Source: Punica granatum
Taxonomy: Eukaryota; Streptophyta; Magnoliopsida; Myrtales; Lythraceae
Assembly (NCBI RefSeq): GCF_007655135.1
Contig: NC_045134.1
Coordinates: 19,802,568 to 19,866,567, forward strand
Reading direction: 5' to 3'
Length of the DNA stretch: 64,000 nt
How positions within the stretch are numbered: the first letter of the stretch is position 1; every line of letters starts with the position of its first letter. Positions 56,694-64,000 of the stretch are shown here, piece after piece. Made by a program: the position numbers and the translations under genes. The notes under the pieces are model-generated. The model was given only the letters and a program-made list of their open reading frames with translations, was not told where the DNA came from and searched no databases.

Positions 56694-56994
56694 TCTTTGC
56701 TGGAAACGAGTGGGATATCGATGAGGTGCCGCCAGTTGTTAACACCTAAATTCCATAAGTGCGTGAGTAAAGATTCTATTTAAAAAGAATAAGGTATTGA
56801 ATAAAAGAGGAGATGCATGAAATGCGTGAAATTTGAAAACTAATGCTGCCATTTGTATTGACTCCGAACGATCCAAAAATACAATGCAAATTTTTAAAAG
56901 AAATAGTCCTAAATCGATCTTCTACCACGCCCGGGAACCAAGTAACCATCGCCGTGGAAAGCCCTAGTTCGAGGGTCTAGCGGGGGTGTCTATC
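56694..56994 (-). other. Spacer between Ogre ORF1 and gag
   Basis: About 300 bp without a usable frame; it carries the leader for gag. No promoter or splice signal that I can defend. Confidence 0.4.
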
Positions 56995-57084
56995 CTAGGG
57001 TGTATATGGACCCCCGTGAGCCCTTTTCCTAGACCTCTCCAAAGCGGCGTTTACTCGTGTCAATTCCTGATCGCACCTCTGTAG

Positions 57085-58485
57085 CTAGGCACGGGTCTGG
57101 GCGAGCTCTCTCTGTAGTTGGCGCTGATCAACAAGCTGCTCGTCCTTCTCTGTGACTTCTCGACGAAGATGATCTCTTTCAGCTCTGAGATGAGTGAGCT
57201 CGGTTTGGATGGACATATTTGGAGTGGGAGTTGCGCCGGGTGACCTGCCATCTTCGACTCGCGGAGAGTTGACGAGATCCTCGTGTGCTGCTGGACCCCA
57301 TCGGTAGAAGCGAATGATGTATTCTTCTGTAGCCTGAAAATCCCGCTCATCAAGGGTCGGATGCTCGGGGAAGTATGGACGCTCGGTAATCACAGTTCGC
57401 CATGCATCCAGGACCTGTTCAATGTTACTTTGGCGATCTGCGGGTGTCTGATCCTCCCGCCAAGTATGTTCAAATCTAGTTCGCGCCGTATCCTCGGGGA
57501 CCGTCTGTAAGCCACCGAGCTGCCTCACTACTCGCGCCGGAAAATAAGTGGTGGACCCCGCATGACTCATGAGTGGGACTCCATAAAAATCAGGACACCT
57601 AAGGGCCATGGGTCCGGGTGGCATCCACGCGGCACGCCACTTGAAGCCCCTAGGTGCTATTTCACGAAAAATTTTGACCCACTCAGAGACCTTGCGTTCT
57701 TCCACACGCAAGAGGGGTAGCAATCGAGAAATAATTGACTTCGGACCATTAAAATACATAATCGAGCGCAACAGACGCAGAGGGTTTGCGTGACTCTGAA
57801 GCCAAATTTGTAAAAGTATAGGGGATCCTCTTATCCTTCGGTCGCATGTTCTCAAGACGCGGTCGAGGGACCGGATGGTCTCAGCCACGAGGGCTACCTC
57901 ATAACCACGCCCTCCGACCACTTGGAGGACAACACTGGCCAAGGCAGCATCGATGAGACTATGCGAGCGAGGGAATAAGAGGGTTCCAAAGATTAACAAT
58001 AGAACAGCATGACATAAATCCTTTCGAAGAAAATCCCCCCGGACCCTATGCGCTCGTGACTTAATAAAAAATAGGAGTTTTTCGATTGCAATCTCCGTGC
58101 TTCCGGAGTATGCGAGTTCAGCATTCAAACGAGTCGTGGGAACCCTGAGTAGGCGTGAAACTAGGGTTGGTCGGGTGGTGTGGAAGTTGGGCTCTACGAT
58201 GCCGTGGACAACTGCGGTTCGACCGATGAGTGTCCGGTACTCCTCAATGGTTGGCGTGAGCTCGGTACCCTGTATGTCGAAGACGGCACGACTTGGATTC
58301 CAGAATGCGATGGCGGCTTCGAGGAAATTCCAATCAACTTGCCGAGTAGCCAGCAAAGGGATATCCCCTATGAACGCAGAGATGTAACGGCGGTCGACTG
58401 GGCGTAATGCTCCCCATATACGAGTAATCTCCTCGAGCGGTGGTGTGACTCTGTCGAGGCGCGGGCAGGAGACCAAGCGTGACAT
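57085..58485 (-). pseudogene. Ogre ORF1 (466 aa to a TAG; frame stays open to 56995)
   Basis: ATG at 58485 (MSRLVSCPRLDRVTPP). The body contains EIAIEKLLFFIKSRAHRVRG, DLCHAVLLLIFGTLLFPRS, SLIDAALASVVLQVVGG and WMPPGPMALRCPDFYGVPLM, the style of the plant mobile-domain/DUF7745-like protein found ahead of gag in Ogre elements. It ends in a heptad-like coiled coil (LTHLRAERDHLRREVTEKDE). A TAG at 57085-57087 interrupts the coil, and the same frame continues for about 29 more codons of coil-like sequence to a TAG at 56995. ORF1 function is not known. Confidence 0.82.
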
Positions 58486-59047
58486 CCCTTACCAGGATGA
58501 AAGGAAGATCGATTTAAGACTAGTCAATACAAATGACACCCTAATTTTGAAATTGGATGATGCATGTATGCATGAAATAAAAATGCCCACGGCTTAATGA
58601 ATATTATACATCGCACATCTCTCTCAAGAACAGAAAAAAATTCAAATTGGCGCGCAGGCCGACTCAAGGACTATTGTTGAAGTCGGGTTGGAGGATGGCG
58701 TGGAGCTCCTGCAGAATGCATAGTTTTGGCACTACAGGGACCGTGCTACGTAAGGATGGGGGCTCCCGATTCAAGGGTGTCAATTCCTTGAAATCGAGCG
58801 GGGATCTTTGGGGGCCTAATCAACGGTCCAACCGTGCGACGTACCCTTACTCGGAACCCCTATCTAACCTGTGTTTCCTAAAATCGGTCGCGGGACGCGA
58901 CCCGTAGGTACCTAGAAGCTAGTATGATTATGCAATGCGTGTGCGGGAAATAAAAAATGCATAAAGTAGATAAACGAAAAATTACAGAAAGTGATAAATA
59001 AACAAGCAAACAAAGCAAGCGGAAACGAGCCCGAACCCTCTAAGTGG
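58486..59047 (-). other. 5' untranslated leader of the Ogre-like element
   Basis: Follows the PBS and precedes ORF1. No coding frame of note. Confidence 0.6.
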
Positions 59048-59065
59048 TCCCCAGTGGAGTCGCCA
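59048..59065 (-). other. Primer-binding site (PBS) of the Ogre-like element
   Basis: On the minus strand TGGCGACTCCACTGGGGA starts three bases after the 5' LTR end (…GCACA). This wording is the one reported for Ogre/Tat elements and attributed to tRNA-Arg priming; the tRNA identity is from memory of the family, not tested. Confidence 0.7.
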
Positions 59066-59068
59066 AGC

Positions 59069-62000
59069 TGTGCGCACCCGAATTTCGTCTCGTCGGGGCA
59101 CGCATGCGCGCGCCTCTTGGGAGTATCCACCTTCCCGGGGACGCGCGACGGACGCACGTGAGAAGGAGTCGCCACTTGCCATTTTACGACCCGAAGGTCG
59201 AGGGCCGGCAAGTTACCCGGGTCTAGGGGTACGGGCTACACCTAATTGCTAAGGCATATGGTCTGCGAAACCCGAGGTTCCGAATTCGGGGGTTCTGTTA
59301 CATGCGAGCCTATATCTCGCATGCCCTATCGGTACTCTAGCTTGTCTAGGCTTGCCATTTTTTATTTAATTACCGCTTAATTAAGTTCCGCTCATCTTAC
59401 GCGTTTTGACACCGTAAATTCGAAGAAACACTCCGACCGTCTGCTCTCCGACCAGGATTCTTACATGAATAAACATACAACATAAATCCTCACATTGTTC
59501 TCTCAAATAAATAAAATACAAATTATAACAATTGGATCCCGGTCGATTCGCATTTCGGTTATTATTCCACTTGTGCTCACCGTGTAATTTGAAAAGACTG
59601 AAATTGAAATTAAAGTGCGCTCTATGTGTATAAGGGCATTGGGCCCCATGATCGTCGGTTATGGGCGTTGGACCCAATGTGAATCGAGTCCTAAAGGACC
59701 GGGCTCGATCCGCAATACAATCAAGTGCAAAAGATGTAACAAGCAAGCTCAAATAAACAATCAATGGGGTTTTGTTATCACCAAATTTACGTGGATTAAT
59801 TGATTATTAACTGAGGAATCTTGGCATACAAATCCTACCCTAAAACAAGCAAAAGGCAAGATGGGAATGGCATGTAGCATTCAGCATCATTGACCGGACC
59901 TGACAGACTGTATGTGTCCGTGATCAAGTCTCGAATGTGTGGGTTGATTTTAAATTGTTATATATCGTGACACTTTGATTATGATAAGTTATTATAAAAT
60001 GTGGATTTTGACATGAGAACCCTACAACCTAGTGCCTAACCCGCTATCCCCATTATGTTTTCTATTAGGCCGAGTATGCGATTAAGTCAAATTTTGGTAT
60101 CTTAAACCGTTATTCCCGATCTAACTACCCAAGATCATGCATAGATAACAATAAATTGTAAATACGCCATTTTGCCTTTGTATAGAAAATTTATTTTTGA
60201 AAAGAGAGAGACTACGCAATGCGGGCCACCTCGGCCTGTGACCGGCGCTGACTGATTCCCTGATTCTTCTAGGGTTATGCGAGAACCCCAAAAGAGTCAA
60301 AGAAACCGTCAATCTATCCGGAAGTGATCTAAAAAGAACTTCCACACCCCGACTTGAGTTACCTAAAATTAGGAGGCCTCGAGTCAAAACATGCAAGTTC
60401 TTCCCAGACGTCCATGTCACATCGGATCACGAGTCTCAGATTTTAGTATGAAATTTGCGAATTTCGAAAAGAAGGCATCAACACGTATTTACAATTTATC
60501 GACGCGTATTTCCGATTAATTACCAATTCGTGCAAAATTATTAAGGTCGAGTGAATTAATTAGTCAAATGAACGTCCCGTTTACCCGATTGGTGAAATCA
60601 TTAAGTTTAATTAAAATTTGCTGAATGTTTTATTTTATTTTTTGGGTTTCGAGCCGTCGAAACGATCAATAATAGATCGCCCGATAAACTCTAATTTCCA
60701 GTCATCTCGAAAAAATTTGCATAAAGATCGAACAACATAATGTAGAATAATAAGGACTAATAAAGCAACAGAAAAAGATTTCAAGGACTAAACTGAAACA
60801 AATCAAAAAATTTGGAGAATGATTTTTTTTTAAAATTCTATAAAATTTGGAGAATGTCTGGGAAAGTATAAAATGGGCTAGGGTTTATTTGAAATTAATT
60901 TCTGAAATTCAGGGCTTTCTTTTTAAAATGAATAAATGTTGCAGGGACTAAATTGAAACAAATTGAAAAGTTTACTGGAGCGATTTTAAATTCTAAAAAA
61001 TTCGGAGGATGTGCTAGAAATAATGAAATAGCCCAGAGTATGTTTGAAATGAATTTTGAAATTTAGGGCTGATTTTAAAAAAATAATAAATGCTCCAGGG
61101 ACTGAATTGAAACAAATGCAAAAGTTTGCTGGAGCAGTATTTGATTCTGAAAAAATTAGGGACGTGATGAATATCGAAAATGTCATGGGACTGGTTTAAA
61201 ATTGATTTGGGAATTTGGGCAGGATTGAAAAAAAATGAAAATTCGTTGCAGGACTAGAATGGAACAAATCAGAAAATTAGAATAATCGGATTTGGCATAA
61301 TTTTGATAATCTATGCAACCAACAAGCAATTATTTCATGTCATCATCATTCAAGCAAACATGATATTTAATATAAAGCCCTAAACATGCCGCTAAGTTGA
61401 GATTTTACCTAACCCAAAAGTTTGGAGGCGTTTCTGTAATATACGAAAGCTGCCGGACGAACGGGTCGGATCGGATCGGATCGGTCGGCCGGTCAGAAGG
61501 AGAAACCGCCCGGAAGAGAAGCTGGGCCGGGCTGGAGCGCCTTGGGCCTGAATGGGCCGAGCCTGCAAAGGAAGAGAAATGGGCCAAGGCCCGTTAGCCG
61601 AATAGTAGCCGGAATCGGGGGGGCAGCGGCGGCGCGAGGCTGGGGGCGGCGATTCGCGCCTCTGGACGCCGCGACGACGGCACGAGAGGGTGCGGGAGAT
61701 AGCTCTGGGCGCCGCTTGGGCCACGCGGTGTCTGGTTTGGACTTCACCGAGGTCGAAACGGTCGGAATCGAGGGAGTTTTCGCGATTTTCAGGCGTCGAT
61801 CCCGAATCGCACCGATCTCCAAATTCTCTCAAACGAGAGCCAATTTTTCCTTTTTTTCCTCTGGGTTCTGTTGTGTCCGTCCCGAATTCGATTTCCCCCC
61901 CTTTAATTGCGATTTTTGGTTGAGATTTCGGCCAATTTGGGGAGGAAATCGCGGAAATCCGCGATTTCCTGTTCTGGGCAGGTCGGGGATCGCGGGCAGC

Positions 62001-62273
62001 CGGCGAGCGCTGCCCGGCCCCTGCCCGAATTTTTTTTTTTTTAAATTAGGGCCGGCGGGTCACGGGCAGCCGGTCAACGCTGCCCGGCCCTGCCCGAGAT
62101 TTTTTTCTTTTCTTTCCTTTCCTTTTTTTTTATTTTATATATATATTTTTTTAATTTTATTATTATTATTATTAATTAATTAATAATTTTTTTATTTTTT
62201 TTTAAAAAGTGATAAATAGAAAAATGACAATTTTGCCCCCCTGGAGCCGATGGACCGAAATTGGGTGCTGACA
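59069..62273 (-). repeat. 5' LTR of the Ogre-like element
   Basis: 3205 bp, near-identical to 44094-47334. A 28-bp near-perfect palindrome (AGGAAATCGCGGA-AA-TCCGCGATTTCCT) lies at 61943-61970, and at 46992-47019 in the partner. The (GGATC)n tract has fewer units here (61467-61485). Confidence 0.9.

Positions 62274-62310
<37 letters not shown>
62274..62310. repeat. (ATT)n microsatellite, insertion target of the Ogre-like element
   Basis: A pure ATT run of 37 bp directly after the LTR; the other side of the insertion (about 44080-44093) is also ATT repeat. The element went into a pre-existing ATT tract. Confidence 0.85.
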
Positions 62311-63250
62311 GGGAAAATGGCCCAATAAATCAAACTTTACACTTTTTTCACGTTTTATCACAAACTACATTTTTTATTTGTAAATTACACAAACTTTCAT
62401 TAGGTTACACAATTTATCATTTGTCCATGGTTCCATCAAAGAATTTGATGTGGCAAACTGACGGAGATAAGCTGGTTAACGGAGTACTGACATGTCTGTC
62501 TATTTTGCACAAGTTGGAATTTCTATGGAGCTCACAAAACGAAATCTCCTTTTTTAACTCCCCCGCCCCCCTCTCTCAAGCTCTCCAAATCGAAGGCATT
62601 TTTGGGAGAATTTGGGGCAAAAATCCCGTGATTTAGGGGTAGAGAATTGAAGAGAACAGCTTAGTAAAGACAAAGCACATCGTGATGGAGAATTGATAGT
62701 TGAGCAATTAGGGAGATTGGTTGTTGCGAGGATTGCAGGATTGGTTGTTGAGATTTAGGAGATTGGTTGTTGTGGAAGATAGCAGTGGTCCTAAAGGTTA
62801 CTGTCCCGAGGTTCTGTGTCGGAGTGGTCCCAAAAAGAAGATTTTGTGATGAGGTTGTTGATAGTGGTCCCTTCCTGACCAAGCTTGTCCAATTAGTGTT
62901 GGAGTGCTCCCTTTCCTGACCTATTGCTCAAAGAAAAGGTGATTCCCTACCTTTATCGAAGTAGACAAAAACAATTATTAGTTTAATGCATAGAGTATAC
63001 TGTTGAGTGATCTGTTGGATTGATTAGTGAGTATATTATTGCAAAGTTCACTGCTAGGTGGTCTTTTGGGTTGATTAGATAATATTTTAATCATGCTTGT
63101 ACTCTTTAAAGACTGAGCTCTGCTATGTGCTAACTGCTAATAATACCACTACTGCTAAGTGCTCTATTGGGTTGTTTAGACTTTCAACACATACTGATGG
63201 CCTCTATCTTATTCACATATAGGATGGAAGCAGATAAGTAGAAGCCTAAT
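62311..63250 (+). mobile_element. Possible MULE-like left terminus and 5' region
   Basis: GGGAAAATGGCCCAATAAATC begins immediately after the ATT tract, followed by several TTACAC/CACAAACT phrases and GATGTGGCAAACTGACGGAG. This style resembles the TIRs of the element at 27700. The partner end is not in the window. Towards 63220 an acceptor-like TTATTCACATATAG precedes an ATG. Confidence 0.35.
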
Positions 63251-63550
63251 GTTGGTATGCCTGATGTTGTGAATGCTGGTAATGCTAGAAGTACGGGTAA
63301 AGGTAATTCTGGTATGGATGCTATGGTTGCAGACATGGCTAATGTCTACATTTCATATGAAGATTCTGATTTTTTGGCTAATGATAATGGTTATGATAGC
63401 TATTATGGAAGTGAGGCCTCCAATGAAGAGTTTACTGAAGCTATGAATAACAAGAAGAAAGAAAAGGGATTTAGAGAGGAGAGGAACAAGTTTTAGATTC
63501 TATGGAGGCAAAGAATTCTGAGCAAGGAGAAGATGATCATTAAAATCTAG
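63221..63550 (+). pseudogene. Acidic ORF remnant, possibly the N-terminal part of a MULE transposase
   Basis: The first ATG after the possible acceptor (about 63223) meets a stop after five codons. The same frame reopens at 63257 and runs 79 codons to 63496: MPDVVNAGNARSTGKG..., then acidic YISYEDSDFLANDNGYDSYY, then Lys/Glu-rich. Mutator-type transposases of plants often start with acidic Asp/Ser-rich stretches like this, but no DDE core is present, so the assignment is weak. Confidence 0.3.
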
Positions 63551-64000
63551 CCGAATTCAAGCTTTCATTGAGTTGAGCCCGAACTGTTCACGAATTATCT
63601 TATCGCATGTACACCCCTAACGTGAAGGGACGATCAAATGGGAGTTATGGGTTTATCGAGAATGCTTAGGTGTAAGCTACTCATCAAATGAATCGAAGAT
63701 TCTCGTGAGAGTAGTATAAATTATTATATTCTTCGAGTGCACTTCCAAGGTGGGATTCATGAAAGGAACTATGTTTGGATGAATTGATAATCTTTGACCG
63801 ATAATAATCACAGAAAGACTCGCTTGTATAGATCATGACATACTTAGACCCGAAACACATCAGAGGTCAAATCGGGAGTTTGAAGTCATTGTACCCTCAT
63901 TAAGTTAGACATCAAACTAAAGAAAGAAGAGGTAGAATTCGAGAGGTTATTGAGTGATCCTATCTCGCCACGCGGTGTGAGGAAGTACCAATCAAATTGC
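63551..64000. other. Unassigned sequence at the window end
   Basis: Begins with CCGAATTCAAGCTTTCATTGAGTTGAGCCCGAACTGTTCACG and GTACACCCCTAAC, phrases like those of the GAGCTCG-rich repeat at 43760-43990. The rest has no long frame or recognisable domain. Confidence 0.3.

Larger units (their letters stand above)
44094..62273 (-). mobile_element. Ogre-like (Tat clade) Ty3/gypsy LTR retrotransposon, nearly complete, 18.2 kb
   Basis: Two near-identical LTRs of about 3.2 kb (44094-47334 and 59069-62273) enclose an 11.7-kb interior read on the minus strand. The target duplication ATTAT lies at 44089-44093 and 62274-62278. Order in element sense: 5' LTR, PBS, ORF1, gag-protease, predicted intron, RT, RNase H, second RNase H, integrase, tandem repeats, polypurine tract, 3' LTR. 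The extra ORF before gag, the intron between protease and RT, the dual RNase H and the 3' tandem repeats are the known hallmarks of Ogre elements. Three TAG stops and one frameshift make it non-autonomous now. LTR similarity suggests a fairly recent insertion. Confidence 0.92.

Overview
The window is nuclear DNA of a flowering plant, most likely a eudicot. The evidence is AT-rich intergenic DNA, GT-AG introns, TATA boxes 30-150 bp ahead of long leaders, plant-specific gene families (STP hexose transporter, GPI-anchored lipid-transfer proteins, trehalose-6-phosphate phosphatase) and plant transposon lineages (Ogre/Tat, Copia, MULE, Helitron, tRNA-derived SINEs). I cannot name the species from sequence alone.

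Left part (1-26 kb) is gene-bearing. After an AT-rich duplicated stretch (228-1563, one copy hit by a SINE) comes a four-exon STP-type sugar/H+ symporter (3023-4931, 512 aa, intact). Two tandem-duplicated three-exon LTPG genes follow (9190-10151 and 16658-18191). They share an identical 26-bp promoter block and are separated by a plastid-type tRNA-Gln pseudogene, an LTR fragment and a 2.2-kb tandem repeat array. On the minus strand, 25850 to 19461, is an 11-exon trehalose-6-phosphate phosphatase. It has one extra base in exon 9 (inside the HAD motif IV coding segment), and its ninth intron carries a decayed 3.1-kb Copia element.

Middle part (26-44 kb) has no supported host gene. It holds a candidate Helitron (26857-27454), a 1.9-kb Mutator-like element with 9-bp target duplications and apparently captured gene pieces (27700-29614), several SINEs, and a nested stack: a SINE split by a solo LTR (A, 33318-42539), which is itself split by a second solo LTR (B, 34523-39782, target duplication AGCGG).

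Right part (44-62.3 kb) is one nearly complete 18.2-kb Ogre-like Ty3/gypsy (Tat clade) retrotransposon in minus orientation: 3.2-kb LTRs, ATTAT target duplication in an (ATT)n tract, PBS, an extra ORF1, gag-protease with a G-patch-like motif, a predicted 207-bp intron, RT, RNase H, a second RNase H, integrase, a 29/43-bp tandem repeat block and a polypurine tract. Its coding part is broken by three in-frame TAG codons and one frameshift. The last 1.7 kb begins with a MULE-like terminus and a short acidic ORF.

The three host gene types are not an operon-like unit. They concern sugar import, surface lipid/cuticle transfer and trehalose-phosphate signalling. The window mainly records layered transposon insertion around them. 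All calls were made by reading the sequence; no database search was run.
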